NCBI RefSeq assembly: GCF_000212695.1
Contig: NC_015514.1
Coordinates: 4,154,001-4,218,000, forward strand
Length of the DNA stretch: 64,000 nucleotides
Direction: 5' to 3'
Origin: Cellulomonas fimi ATCC 484
Lineage (GTDB): Bacteria > Actinomycetota > Actinomycetes > Actinomycetales > Cellulomonadaceae
Shown: piece by piece, positions 28,948 through 38,974 of the stretch
How the letters are laid out: the number at the start of each line of letters is the position of its first letter
Numbering within the stretch: position 1 is the stretch's first letter
The notes under the pieces: model-generated
Seen by the model: only the letters and a program-made list of their open reading frames with translations
Told to the model about the DNA's origin: nothing
Databases searched by the model: none
Made by a program: the position numbers and the translations under genes

Positions 28948-29316
28948 TCAGAAGTCGAAGAGGTCCTCCAGCCAGGACTCCTTCTTCTTGCGCCGGTAGC
29001 GGGGGTCGCCCGCGTGACGCGGGTCGGCGTAGCGCGGGTCGGCGTAGCGCGGGTCGGGGGTGCCGCGGCGGTCGTCGTACCCGCGCCGGTCGTCGAAGCC
29101 CCGACGGTCGTCGTAGCCGCGCCGGTCCTCGGGGCGCGGCTCGGCGGGGCGAGCGGGTCCGGACCCGAGGCCGGGGTCGGGAGCGGCGGCGCGGTCGAGG
29201 ATCTTGTCGAGCTCGCCGCGGTCCAGCCAGATGCCGCGGCACGTCGGGCAGTAGTCGATCTCCACCCCCTGCCGCTCGGACATGACGAGCTCGGCCTGGT
29301 CGACGGGGCAGCGCAT
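28948..29316 (-). CDS. TFIIB-type zinc-ribbon protein
   Basis: A 122-aa protein. MRCPVDQAELVMSERQGVEIDYCPTCRGIWLDRGELDKIL is the zf-TFIIB motif with one CP(V)D and one CPTC half. The rest is low-complexity: RRGYDD-type 6-residue repeats, then DPRYA repeats, RRKKKE and an acidic end LEDLFDF. The ATG at 29316 follows GGGAGG. Function unknown; such proteins are common and uncharacterised. Confidence 0.85.
   Translation of the reverse strand: MRCPVDQAELVMSERQGVEIDYCPTCRGIWLDRGELDKILDRAAAPDPGLGSGPARPAEPRPEDRRGYDDRRGFDDRRGYDDRRGTPDPRYADPRYADPRHAGDPRYRRKKKESWLEDLFDF
29000..29120. repeat. Coding repeats in the zinc-ribbon gene
   Basis: Three near-identical copies of a 15-bp unit (GTAGCGCGGGTCGGC) encode DPRYA, and three 18-bp units encode (Y/F)DDRRG. 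Confidence 0.75.
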
Positions 29317-29415
29317 GGGTCCTCCCGGGGCGGTGTCCTGCGGTCGTGGGGTCAACGCTCCACGCGACCCGATCGTGCCCGTGGATGCTCCGCCGCGCTC
29401 GTCAACGTCGTGGCC

Positions 29416-30585
29416 TCAGGCTCCCAGCGTCGCCTGCCAGCGGACGACCCGGTCGACGGCCTCCCGCACCACCTCGGGCGACGACGCGAACGACAGCCGC
29501 ACGAACCGGTGCCCGTCGACGGGGTCGAAGTCGGTGCCCGGCGTGAGGGCCACGCCGGCCTCGTCGAGCAGCCGCGCGCACCACGTCACCGAGTCGAGGC
29601 CCGACGACGACACGTCGCCGTACAGGTAGAACGCACCGTCCGCGGGGGCGACGTGCGTCCACCCGAGCTCGGGCAGCCGCTCCAGCAGGAGCGCGCGCGA
29701 CGCGGCGTACCGCTCGACGTTGGCACGCGCCGCCGCGTAGCCCTCCGGGCTGAAGGCGGCCACACCCGCGTGCTGCGCGAGCGCCGGCGGGCACAGCGCG
29801 ACGTTGCCCGCGAGCGCGTCGACGGGCGCGACGAGGTCGTCGGGCAGCACCAGCCAGCCGAGCCGCCACCCGGTCATCGCCCAGTACTTGGAGAACGAGT
29901 TCACGACGACCGCGCCGCCGTCGAGGTACTGCGCGGCGGTGGCCACGACGGCACCCTCGTCGTACGTGATGCCGTGGTAGATCTCGTCGCTCACCAGCCG
30001 GACCCCGTGCTCGGCGCACCACGCGGCGAGCTCGGCGAGCGACGCGGCGTCGACCATCGTGCCCGTGGGGTTCGCGGGGCTCGCGACGACGAGTCCGTCG
30101 AGCGGGCCGTCGAGCGCCTCGAGGTGCGCGACCGTCGGCTGGAACCGCGACTCCGGCCCGCACGGCAGCTCCACGACCTCGCACCCGAGCGCGCGCAGGA
30201 TGTTGGTGTACGCCGGGTAGCCCGGGCGGGCGAGGGCGACCCGGTCGCCCACGTCGAACGCCGCGAGGAACGCGAGCAGGAACCCGCCCGACGATCCCGT
30301 CGTGACCGCGATGCGCGCGGGGTCGACGTCCACGTCGTACCAGGTCCGGTAGTGCGTGGCGATGGCGGCGCGCAGCCCCGGCGCGCCGAGAGCCTCGGTG
30401 TACCCGAGGTCGCCGCTGGTCAGCAGCTCGACGGCACGCTGCCGGACCACCTCCGACGCACCGGTCGACGGCTCGCCGGCGCACAGGTTGAGGACGTGCT
30501 CCCCCGCAGCCCGGCGCGCGTTCGCGGCAGCGAGGATCTCCATGACGGCGAAGGGCGGCACGTGCGCCCGGGAGGCGACCTTCAC
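29416..30585 (-). CDS. Pyridoxal-phosphate aminotransferase, class I/II
   Basis: A 389-aa aspartate-aminotransferase-fold enzyme: LNLCAGEPSTGA, ASPANPTGTM, SDEIYHGITY and the PLP lysine in NSFSKYWAMTGWRLGW. Substrate not determined. GTG 30585 is preferred because CAGGAT lies 7 nt upstream (30593-30598). ATG 30594 would add three residues. It is divergent from corA. Confidence 0.88.
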   Translation of the reverse strand: MKVASRAHVPPFAVMEILAAANARRAAGEHVLNLCAGEPSTGASEVVRQRAVELLTSGDLGYTEALGAPGLRAAIATHYRTWYDVDVDPARIAVTTGSSGGFLLAFLAAFDVGDRVALARPGYPAYTNILRALGCEVVELPCGPESRFQPTVAHLEALDGPLDGLVVASPANPTGTMVDAASLAELAAWCAEHGVRLVSDEIYHGITYDEGAVVATAAQYLDGGAVVVNSFSKYWAMTGWRLGWLVLPDDLVAPVDALAGNVALCPPALAQHAGVAAFSPEGYAAARANVERYAASRALLLERLPELGWTHVAPADGAFYLYGDVSSSGLDSVTWCARLLDEAGVALTPGTDFDPVDGHRFVRLSFASSPEVVREAVDRVVRWQATLGA

Positions 30586-30652
30586 CCGCCCCATCCTGCC
30601 GTGCCGAGCACCACCGGGCGCCCGTTCGACTCTCCCGCCGGAACAGAGCAGC

Positions 30653-31657
30653 ATGCGGTGCGTGATCGTGGACTGCGCCCTCTACACCCACGGCGTCCGG
30701 CGGCACCGGCTCGACGACCTGTTCGCCGCCGCGCAGGAGGCGGAGCGGGACGACGGGTTCGTCTGGGTGGGCCTCGTGGACCCGTCCGCCGACGAGTTCG
30801 ACGCGCTCGCGGAGGGGTTCGCGCTGCCGGAGCTGGCGATCGAGGACGCGATCCGGGCGCACCAGCGCCCCAAGCTCGAGCGCTACCCCGACCTGACGTT
30901 CGCGATCGTCAAGCCCGTGCGGTACGTCGACCACGCCGAGGTCGTCGACGTGGGCGAGCTCGCGGTCTTCGTCGGGCCGCGGTTCGTCGTCGTCGTGCGG
31001 CACGGCGACTCGCAGGTCCCGGCGCGCGCCCGCCGGAGCCTGGAGGCGGACCCGGACACGATGGCGCTCGGGCCGTGGGCGGTGCTGCACCGGCTGCTCG
31101 ACCTGACCGTCGACGAGTACCTGGAGGTCACGCGGTCCGTGGACGTCGACCTCGACGAGATCGAGGACCAGGTGTTCGGCTCGACGCCCGGCGAGGACCA
31201 CGCGGAGCGCATCTACCGGCTCAAGTCGGAGGTGCAGCAGTTCCGGCGGGCGGTCGTGCCGCTCGTCGGGCCGCTGCACCGGCTCGCGGCGGGCCAGGTG
31301 CCGGGCGTCCCGGAGGAGATGGCACCGTACTTCCGGGACGTCGAGGACCACGCGCTGCGGGTCGCCGACTCGATCGAGACCGCCGACGCGCTGCTGTCCG
31401 GTGTGCTGGCCGCCGACCTCGCGCAGGTGACCGTCGCGCAGTCGCGCGTGAGCGTGCAGCAGAACGCGGACATGCGGAAGATCTCGGCGTGGGCCGCGAT
31501 CGGCCTGGTGCCGACGGCGATCGCGGGGGTCTACGGCATGAACGTGCGCAACCTGCCGGCCGCCGACACCGGCTTCGGGTTCTGGGTGGTGCTCGCCGTC
31601 ATCGTCGGCTCGTGCGTGCTGCTGCACCGCGCCTTCCGACGCAACCGCTGGTTGTAG
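30653..31657 (+). CDS. corA: CorA-family magnesium/cobalt channel
   Basis: A 334-aa membrane channel. The cytoplasmic domain includes QRPKLERYPDLTFAIVKPVRY. The two C-terminal helices are joined by the periplasmic YGMN selectivity motif (IAGVYGMNVRNLP), and the protein ends in the basic AFRRNRWL. ATG 30653 is the first good start; the ribosome site is weak (AGAGCAG). Three 11-bp repeats overlap the stop codon. Confidence 0.93.
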   Translation: MRCVIVDCALYTHGVRRHRLDDLFAAAQEAERDDGFVWVGLVDPSADEFDALAEGFALPELAIEDAIRAHQRPKLERYPDLTFAIVKPVRYVDHAEVVDVGELAVFVGPRFVVVVRHGDSQVPARARRSLEADPDTMALGPWAVLHRLLDLTVDEYLEVTRSVDVDLDEIEDQVFGSTPGEDHAERIYRLKSEVQQFRRAVVPLVGPLHRLAAGQVPGVPEEMAPYFRDVEDHALRVADSIETADALLSGVLAADLAQVTVAQSRVSVQQNADMRKISAWAAIGLVPTAIAGVYGMNVRNLPAADTGFGFWVVLAVIVGSCVLLHRAFRRNRWL

Positions 31658-31686
31658 GGCGGCTGTAGGGCGGGTGTAGGGCGGCA
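31654..31686. repeat. 11-bp tandem repeat, three copies, at the corA stop codon
   Basis: GTAGGGCGGCT, GTAGGGCGGGT and GTAGGGCGGCA lie head-to-tail. The first carries the corA TAG stop. Confidence 0.85.
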
Positions 31687-31715
31687 GCCCGCCGCGGCGT
31701 CCCGGCCGGAGCGGG

Positions 31716-32255
31716 TCAGCCCGCCGTCGCGGCGTCCCGGGCCGCGAGCGCCGCGCGGACGTGCGCGACGACCCCGTCCGCGGCCGCCTCGACCTCGGCG
31801 AGGCACGTGGAGAAGTTCTCCGGACCGCCGTACCAGGGGTCGTCGACGTCGAGCACGTGCTCAGGCTGGCCGGGCGCGACGAGGGGTGCGGCCGGGTCGA
31901 ACGACCGGTACATCACGACGCGCGCCGCGACGCCCGCGTCCCCCGCGAGCCGGCGCAGCGCGCGGGCGTGGGAGGACGTCATCGCGAGGACGAGGTCGCG
32001 CGCCGGGAGGTCGGAGGCGCGGACCTGCCGCGCGCGGTGCCCGTCGCCGACCGGGTAGCCGTGCTCCGCGAGCACGGCGCGCGCGCGCCGGTCGACGGGC
32101 CTGCCGTGCTCCTCGTCGCTGATCCCGGACGAGTCGACGACGACCGCGTGGCCGAGGCCCGCAGCCTCGAACCGGTCGCGCAGCACGATCTCCGCCATCG
32201 GGGAGCGGCAGATGTTGCCGGTGCAGACGGTCATCACGCGGTACGGCTCGGTCAC
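31716..32255 (-). CDS. Low-molecular-weight protein tyrosine phosphatase
   Basis: A 179-aa phosphatase. The P-loop CTGNICRS sits near the N-terminus with MAEIVLRDRF after it, and the general-acid Asp is in DVDDPWYGG, in the usual C-terminal place. Members act on phosphotyrosine or arginine-phosphate in signalling or envelope synthesis. The GTG at 32255 follows GAGGATGGGCGC, which could serve as a -10 for a leaderless mRNA or as a weak ribosome site. Confidence 0.92.
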   Translation of the reverse strand: MTEPYRVMTVCTGNICRSPMAEIVLRDRFEAAGLGHAVVVDSSGISDEEHGRPVDRRARAVLAEHGYPVGDGHRARQVRASDLPARDLVLAMTSSHARALRRLAGDAGVAARVVMYRSFDPAAPLVAPGQPEHVLDVDDPWYGGPENFSTCLAEVEAAADGVVAHVRAALAARDAATAG

Positions 32256-32261
32256 GCGCCC

Positions 32262-32267
32262 ATCCTC
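32262..32267 (-). promoter_or_regulatory. Putative -10 of the phosphatase gene
   Basis: GAGGAT-GGGCGC-GTG on the minus strand. The same string GGATGGGCGC precedes the DUF1905 and YqeY genes. Confidence 0.35.
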
Positions 32268-32428
32268 GCGCACGGCCCCCGGGTCAGGGTCGACGCGCCG
32301 CGGCGCCGAGCGCGTGCACGACCTGGTGCTGGACGTCCCGCGTCCGGCCTGACGCGCGCAGGGAGCACCCAGCACGCGCCCCCGCGGCCGTGCGCACCGC
32401 GCGTCTCCACGCATCGACGACGCACAGG

Positions 32429-32734
32429 TCAGCGGCGCCCCGCGCGCTCGACGTCGACGGTCAGCCGCAGCGCGACGGTGTCTCCGAGTTCGATGCCCTC
32501 CGCCGCCCGGACCGCGTCCTTGAGCGGCACGAGGTACCCGCCCTGCTTCGGGAACAGCGACGTCGTCCAGCGGGTGCGGCCGACCTGCACCGCGACGGGG
32601 ATGACGCCCCACCCGTAGCTGACCAGGGACGACGCGGCCCGCAGCTCGGCCGCCTCCGCGTCGGGCACCGTGACGAAGTGGAAGGGCGCCGGGCCCTTCC
32701 ACCACCACACCTCACCGCTGAACCGCAGCTCCAC
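32429..32734 (-). CDS. DUF1905-family protein
   Basis: A 101-aa β-rich protein, VELRFSGEVWWWKGPAPFHFVTVP…VPLKDAVRAAEGIELGDTVALRLTVDV, matching DUF1905. Function unknown. GTG 32734 is preceded by AAGGATGGGCGC (-10-like AAGGAT at 32741-32746). Confidence 0.82.
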   Translation of the reverse strand: MELRFSGEVWWWKGPAPFHFVTVPDAEAAELRAASSLVSYGWGVIPVAVQVGRTRWTTSLFPKQGGYLVPLKDAVRAAEGIELGDTVALRLTVDVERAGRR

Positions 32735-32836
32735 GCGCCCATCCTTGCGCCTGGCCCCGCGCGAGACCGTGGTCGTCGCCGCGCACGCGGCGCGGACGGG
32801 GACGACCACGGTCTCGGTGCGGCGCAGCCGCCCGGG

Positions 32837-35800
32837 TCAGCGGCGGCCGACGACGAAGCGGGCGGCGCGGGTCGTGGCCGCGAGGCCCGGGCGACGGCGG
32901 GTCGCGACGACGACGGCACCGCCGGCGGCGACCAGGCCGGCGGCGACGAGAGCGAGCGCCGTCACGCCGTCCGCGCCCGTCGTCGCGAGCGCCCCCGCGC
33001 CCCGGCCGGACGCGGCGCGCACCTGGACCTCGACCCACACGGTCCGTCCGTCGACCTGCCCGACGAGCGCGAGGCGGTGCGTGCCGGGGGCGACGGACGA
33101 CGGGATCGTCAGGCGCGCCTCGACGGCCCCGGTGGCGTCGGCCCGGGCCCAGCCGAGCGCCGTCGGCGCGGAGAACAGCCACACCTGCACCCACTCGCCG
33201 GGCACGAACCCGGCGCCCCGCACGGTGATCGTGCCGCCGGCCCGGGGCGTGCCGTCGACGGTCACACCGCCGCGGTTCGCGTCCGTGAGGCCGTCGGCGG
33301 TGGGCGTGAACCGGGGGACGTCGGGCCGGGTGGGCCCAGCGCCCGGCGTGGCACCGGCGCCCGCACCCGGCGTGCCGCTCGGGCTCGGGACGGGCGTGCT
33401 CACGGACGGCGTCGGCGTGGGCGTCGGCCCCGCGTCGAGGTGCCCCGCGAAGACGTCGGCCGCGTCACCCAGCGCCATCAGCACGGTCTCGCCGGTCGCG
33501 TCGACGGCACCGTCGTTGTCGGTCACGGCCCAGACGGTGCCGTCGCCGCCGACGGTCAGGCCCTCGAGCTTCTCCTGCGTCCACCCGTGCGTGGCGCGCA
33601 GGTCGGGCAGCACGTCGCGCACGAGGTCCTTCGTGAGCGTGCCGACGGTGCCGGGTGCGGGATCGGCCGGCAGGTCGACGGCGTAGACGCGCTTGACGCG
33701 GGCGGTCGGGCCGTTGAGCTTGTCCCGCTCGACCACGGCGAGCGTGTCGTGGTCGACGGCCGTCACCTCGGACAGCCCGATCCAGTCCCCGGTGGTGCTC
33801 GTGGTCTCCAACGGGTACGCGAACCAGGTCCACGTGCCGTGGTCGACGTCGAACCGGCCGATGCGCGCCGTCCCGCCGAGGCCGCCGGGATCGGTCGTCA
33901 GACCCCGCTGGAGGGCGACGAACACGTGCTCGCCGTCCTTCCCGGCCGCGACCGCGACACCCTCGACGCCCCACTTCGTCAGGCCGGACGCGACGTCGGC
34001 GGGAAGCGGGACCGTCTCGACGACCGCCCCGGACGCGTCGAGGCGCACGAGCTGGTTCGCGGCGCCGGTCGCCCCCTCGACCCCTAGCCAGAAGCCTCCG
34101 CCGGCGCGCGCTGCCACGCCCTCGACGTCCAGCCCGACGGGTGCGCCGTCGCGCGTCACCATGACCTCGCGGTCGACGACGGCGGGCGTGCCCGACACGT
34201 CGAGCGACAGCAGCCGGGTGGGCGTGTACGCGGCGTCCGTGGCCGACCAGAGCCGCCGGTCGTCGGCCGGGTCGGCGGTGAGCGCGCCGAGGGCGCCCCA
34301 GCCGATCGGGTTCCCGGCCCCGTCGTCGGCGGACACCACCGACGGGAACGCGGGCGTGCCGGACGCGGCGGCGTGCGCCGGGCCCCGGCCGAAGACGGTG
34401 ACCGACGAACGGACCAGCGCGGACGCGTCGTCCTCCTCGCTCGACACGAGCAGCAGGTCGCGCGACGGCACGGGCAGGAGCCCCTCGGGCCCGTTCGTCG
34501 TCGCGAGCACCTGCACGAACCGCGGCACGGCCGGGACGGTCACGTCGTAGACGGCCACGAAGTTCGACCGCTCCGAGCCCACGAACGCGTACGGCGTGCC
34601 GCCGAGCGTCGCGACGGCCAGGCCCTCGGGCTCGACACCCTTCTTCGCGGCACGGTCCTCGGTGTGCAGCCCGACGCGCACCGCGAGCCGCTCGAGCTCG
34701 GCGCCCGCGTCCCAGACGACGGCGCCGGTGGTGTCGAACACCGTCCAGCCGCGCGTCCCGCCCTTCCAGTCCCCCTCGTTCGCGGTGGCGAGGTGCCCCG
34801 CGTCGAGCCACGCGACGGCGTCGGGCTCGCGCGGACGCGTCGGGAGCGCCCCGGTCTGGTCGACGCGCCCGTCCTTCGTCACGTCGACCCCCGTGACCGC
34901 GGCGGAGCCGGCGCTGAACACCCGCGTGACGGAGCCGGACGCGAGGTCCACGAGGACGACGCCGTTGTTCTCCTGCAGCGTCACCGCGACGGTCGTGCCG
35001 GTCGGGTCGACCGCGACGTACTCCGGCTCGGGGTCGTGCGGGGTGTCGAGGCCCGCGGCGACGAACGACGGCAGCGCCGAGCCGTCCGGTGCGGTGAACG
35101 GCACGGCACGCGTCGTCCAGGTGCCCGGGTCGGCGGTGTCCGGCAGGTCGAGCAGCTGGAGGAACCCGCCGGGTGCCTGCGGCAGGTCGCCCTCGTCGCC
35201 GTCCGCCGGGGACGCGTCCTCGTCGCGCTGGTTCTCGATCGCGATCGCAGCGTGGCGCCGGTCCGGTGCGAGCGCGATCGAGTCCGGCTGGCCACCCAGG
35301 TCGAGCGTGCGGACGAGGGTGCGGGTGCGCAGGTCGACGACGGCGAGGACGCCCGACGGGTCGGTGAACGACGCGGAGGTGTCGACGACGACGAGCACGT
35401 GGTTGCCGACGACCGCGACCGAGGTCGGCTCCGCGTGCTCTCCGACGCCGAGCCCCGCGTGCAGGTCCAGCGTGCCCAGGCCGGCCGGCGCACCGGGGTC
35501 GGTGATGTCGACGAAGCCGATGCGACGTGCGAGCGCGTCGGTGTGGACGAACGTGCGCCCGTCGTCGCTCACCGCCGAGATCTCGGCGACCGTCTCCGCC
35601 GTGGGGTCCTCCCCCGCGGGGCGGTTGAGGTGGACCGGGTACGTCGCGAGCCGGTGGAACGTCTGCTCCGCGGTCGGCGTGGACCAGTCCGCGGCCGCAG
35701 GGCGGGAGACGGCGGCGGCGTCCGCGACAGCGGTGCGAGCGGGTGCGGCGGCGGCCGTGGTCGCGAGCCCGGCGGCGAGCGCCGCGGCGGCGGTGGCGAG

Positions 35801-35896
35801 CGCGACGGTCGCGGTGCGGGGACTGGCGGTGCCACGGTCGGGGGTGCCGCGTCGGCGGCCGACGGGGTGGTCGGCGCGGGGCTGCGGACGCAGCAT
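32837..35896 (-). CDS. Secreted, wall-anchored esterase-like phytase/choice-of-anchor protein
   Basis: A 1019-aa protein. A Sec signal peptide (basic RGTPDRGTASPRT then a hydrophobic run ending AAAAPA) leads into a β-propeller-like region of repeated SIALAPD and GLTKWGVEGVAVA stretches, like the choice-of-anchor I and esterase-like phytase families. A Pro/Thr/Ser linker and an Ig-like domain follow. The end has LATTG (an LAXTG class E sortase motif), a hydrophobic helix and RRRPG, so it should be linked to the cell wall. AAGGAGCACCG precedes ATG 35896. The substrate is unknown. Confidence 0.85.
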   Translation of the reverse strand: MLRPQPRADHPVGRRRGTPDRGTASPRTATVALATAAAALAAGLATTAAAAPARTAVADAAAVSRPAAADWSTPTAEQTFHRLATYPVHLNRPAGEDPTAETVAEISAVSDDGRTFVHTDALARRIGFVDITDPGAPAGLGTLDLHAGLGVGEHAEPTSVAVVGNHVLVVVDTSASFTDPSGVLAVVDLRTRTLVRTLDLGGQPDSIALAPDRRHAAIAIENQRDEDASPADGDEGDLPQAPGGFLQLLDLPDTADPGTWTTRAVPFTAPDGSALPSFVAAGLDTPHDPEPEYVAVDPTGTTVAVTLQENNGVVLVDLASGSVTRVFSAGSAAVTGVDVTKDGRVDQTGALPTRPREPDAVAWLDAGHLATANEGDWKGGTRGWTVFDTTGAVVWDAGAELERLAVRVGLHTEDRAAKKGVEPEGLAVATLGGTPYAFVGSERSNFVAVYDVTVPAVPRFVQVLATTNGPEGLLPVPSRDLLLVSSEEDDASALVRSSVTVFGRGPAHAAASGTPAFPSVVSADDGAGNPIGWGALGALTADPADDRRLWSATDAAYTPTRLLSLDVSGTPAVVDREVMVTRDGAPVGLDVEGVAARAGGGFWLGVEGATGAANQLVRLDASGAVVETVPLPADVASGLTKWGVEGVAVAAGKDGEHVFVALQRGLTTDPGGLGGTARIGRFDVDHGTWTWFAYPLETTSTTGDWIGLSEVTAVDHDTLAVVERDKLNGPTARVKRVYAVDLPADPAPGTVGTLTKDLVRDVLPDLRATHGWTQEKLEGLTVGGDGTVWAVTDNDGAVDATGETVLMALGDAADVFAGHLDAGPTPTPTPSVSTPVPSPSGTPGAGAGATPGAGPTRPDVPRFTPTADGLTDANRGGVTVDGTPRAGGTITVRGAGFVPGEWVQVWLFSAPTALGWARADATGAVEARLTIPSSVAPGTHRLALVGQVDGRTVWVEVQVRAASGRGAGALATTGADGVTALALVAAGLVAAGGAVVVATRRRPGLAATTRAARFVVGRR

Positions 35897-35909
35897 CGGT
35901 GCTCCTTCT

Positions 35910-35973
35910 CTCGGTGTCGACTTCGCTCGGTGTCGACCTCTCTCGGTGCCGACCTCTCTCGGTGTCGGCGCGA
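35910..35973. repeat. Four 16-bp tandem repeats in the leader of the wall-anchored protein gene
   Basis: CTCGGTGTCGACCTCT-type units at 35910-35925, 35926-35941, 35942-35957 and 35958-35973 abut the ribosome site of the gene at 35896. They differ by only one to three bases, except the diverged last four bases of the final unit. Confidence 0.85.
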
Positions 35974-36071
35974 GGGTGCCGGTCACGGGTGTCGCACACC
36001 GGACCCGCAGGTGAACGCCGTCGGTCGGCCGGACGACGAGGTCACGCGGGCGGCCGGCCAGCGCCACACCC

Positions 36072-36099
36072 TTGTGACGCGATATAGACGCGATATACT
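36072..36099 (+). promoter_or_regulatory. padR promoter with direct repeat
   Basis: TTGTGA (36072-36077), 16-nt spacer, TATACT (36094-36099). ACGCGATATA occurs twice one base apart (36077-36086, 36088-36097), filling the spacer and overlapping the -10. This is a likely PadR autoregulatory site. Confidence 0.65.
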
Positions 36100-36146
36100 C
36101 TGGGCCGAGCATTCGGCAGCGAGTAACCACGACGAGGGAGCCGGGC

Positions 36147-36830
36147 ATGGCACCGCGCACGCGCAGCAACCCCCTCGCGCTCGCCGTCCTCACGCTGCTG
36201 TGGGAGCGCCCGATGCACCCCTACGAGATGTCGATGACCCTCCGCGAGCGCCGCAAGGACGAGACCGTCCGGCTCAACTTCGGCTCGCTCTACTCGGTCG
36301 TCGACGGGCTCGAGAAGCGCGGGCTGATCGAGGCCGCGTCGACCGAGCGCGAGGGCAACAGGCCGCCGCGCACCGTGTACCGGATCACGGACGCCGGCGC
36401 GACCGAGGCCGTCGACTGGCTGAGCGACCTGGTCCGCACGCCGGTCAAGGAGTTCCCGCAGTTCGAGGCGGCCCTCTCCTTCCTCCCGCTGCTGGCGCCC
36501 GACGACGTCGCCCGGCTCCTGCGGATGCGCGCCGCGTCGGTGCGCGTCACGCTCACGTCGCTCGAGTCGACCGTCGCCGACGCGCGCGCGCAGGGCCTGC
36601 CGCGGATCTTCGCGCTCGAGGCCGAGTACGAGATGGCGCTGCTGCGCGCGGAGCTCGACTTCGTGGTCGCGCTCGAGGCCGGCATCGGCGACGGCTCGCT
36701 CGAGCAGGTCGATCTGTGGCGGTCGCTGCACGACCGGGCCGACGCCGCCGGGCGGCTCGACCCCGACGAGCTCGCCGACGCGCTCGCGCCCTACCTCTCC
36801 GTCCAGGAGGACCCGCCCACGACACGCTGA
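36147..36830 (+). CDS. PadR-family transcriptional regulator
   Basis: A 227-aa regulator: PadR winged helix at ~8-85 (LALAVLTLLWERPMHPYEMSMTLRERR, FGSLYSVVDGLEKRGLIE, YRITDAGATEAVDWL), then a Vir_act_alpha_C helical domain. It stands upstream of, and co-directional with, an ABC-2 exporter pair, the classic layout for a PadR repressor that responds to the exporter's substrate. ATG 36147 follows AGGGAGCC. Confidence 0.92.
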   Translation: MAPRTRSNPLALAVLTLLWERPMHPYEMSMTLRERRKDETVRLNFGSLYSVVDGLEKRGLIEAASTEREGNRPPRTVYRITDAGATEAVDWLSDLVRTPVKEFPQFEAALSFLPLLAPDDVARLLRMRAASVRVTLTSLESTVADARAQGLPRIFALEAEYEMALLRAELDFVVALEAGIGDGSLEQVDLWRSLHDRADAAGRLDPDELADALAPYLSVQEDPPTTR

Positions 36831-36862
36831 CCCGCGCGCCGCGCGACGGCGCCCACGAGACC

Positions 36863-36920
36863 CCGGGGACCCGTCCCCGGACAGCAGGTCGGCCCAGGTG
36901 CTGGCACACCCGGGCCGACC
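36863..36920 (+). terminator. Two hairpins after padR
   Basis: CCGGGGAC/GTCCCCGG (36863-36880), then GGTCGGCCC/GGGCCGACC (36887-36895, 36912-36920). They lie in the 249-bp gap before the exporter genes and may attenuate read-through. Confidence 0.55.
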
Positions 36921-37079
36921 GGTGACGAACCGACCGAGGCCCCGCCGCGAGGCGGGACCACCTGTGCGATCCGCTGCACCGACCAGCATAGGTGGCCCCT
37001 CGGTCGCACCACCGGCGTCAGCAGGCGCCGGTGCCGTGGCCGTCCCGACGGACGGCGCGACCGACGAAGGAGCACCACC

Positions 37080-38071
<992 letters not shown>

Positions 38072-38075
<4 letters not shown>

Positions 38076-38899
38076 GCGCCGCCACGCTCGCGCCGACGCG
38101 CACGACGGCACCGTCGGCCCGCCGCGCCGGCCGGGTCGCGCAGACGCTCGTGGTGTGCCACCGGTGGGTGGTCGGCACCGTCCGGCAGCCGTGGGGGCTC
38201 GGGGTGTCGGTGCTGCAGCCGCTCGTGTGGATCGTGCTGTTCGGCAACGTCTTCGAGTCCGTCGCGTCGGTCCCCGGCTTCGGCGCCGACGACTACCTGA
38301 CGTTCCTCGTGCCGGGCGTCCTCATGATGACCGTCCTGTACTCCGGCGCGTGGGCCGGGACGGGGTTCATCGACGACATCCGCTCGGGCGTCATGGACCG
38401 CCTCCTCACGTCCCCGGTGCGCCGCTCGGCGCTCGTCCTGGGCCAGCTGCTCCAGCAGCTGCTGGTCACCGGGGTGCAGGGCGTGGTCGTGCTGGCCATC
38501 GCCGCGGCGGCAGGGGCCCGGTTCGACGGCGGGCTCCTCGGGCTGGCCGTCGCCCTGGCCGCGTCGCTGCTGCTCGCGGCGGCGTTCTGCTCGCTGTCCG
38601 CGGCGGTCGCGCTGCTCGCCCGGGACCAGACGGCCCTCATCGGCATCTCGACGACGATCGTCCTGCCGGCGACGTTCGTCTCGACCGCCCTCATGCCGAC
38701 GGCCGTGCTGCCGTCCTGGGTGGAGTCGGCGGCGCGGTACAACCCGCTCACGTGGGCCACGGAGATCGCCCGCACGGCGATGTCGCCCGCCGTCGACTGG
38801 GGCCTCGTCGGGACGCGGGCCGCCCTGCTGACCGTCCTCGCCACGGCCGTCGCCGCGTGGTCGGTCGGCGCCATGCGCCGCTACCAGCGCTCGCTCTGA
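38072..38899 (+). CDS. ABC-2 type transporter permease
   Basis: A 275-aa membrane protein with about six helices. FLVPGVLMMTVLYSGAWAGTGFIDDIRSGVMDRLLTSPVRRSALVLG is the ABC-2 conserved block. ATG overlaps the stop of the ATPase gene. It forms the exporter with the protein encoded at 37080-38075. Confidence 0.92.
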
Positions 38900-38974
38900 C
38901 GCGTCACCCGCCGCGGTCCCCGGCTCAGCCGCGGGGCCGTGGCGGGCGGCCGCACCACCGGGGCCGCGGGCGCG

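Noticed and set aside
35910..35973. CRISPR-like array
   Set aside because: The 16-bp units are contiguous with no spacers, so this is a tandem repeat. No cas gene is near.
36863..36880. DosR-type box after padR
   Set aside because: GGGGAC-CC-GTCCCC has a 2-nt instead of 4-nt centre and forms a hairpin in a terminator-like place.
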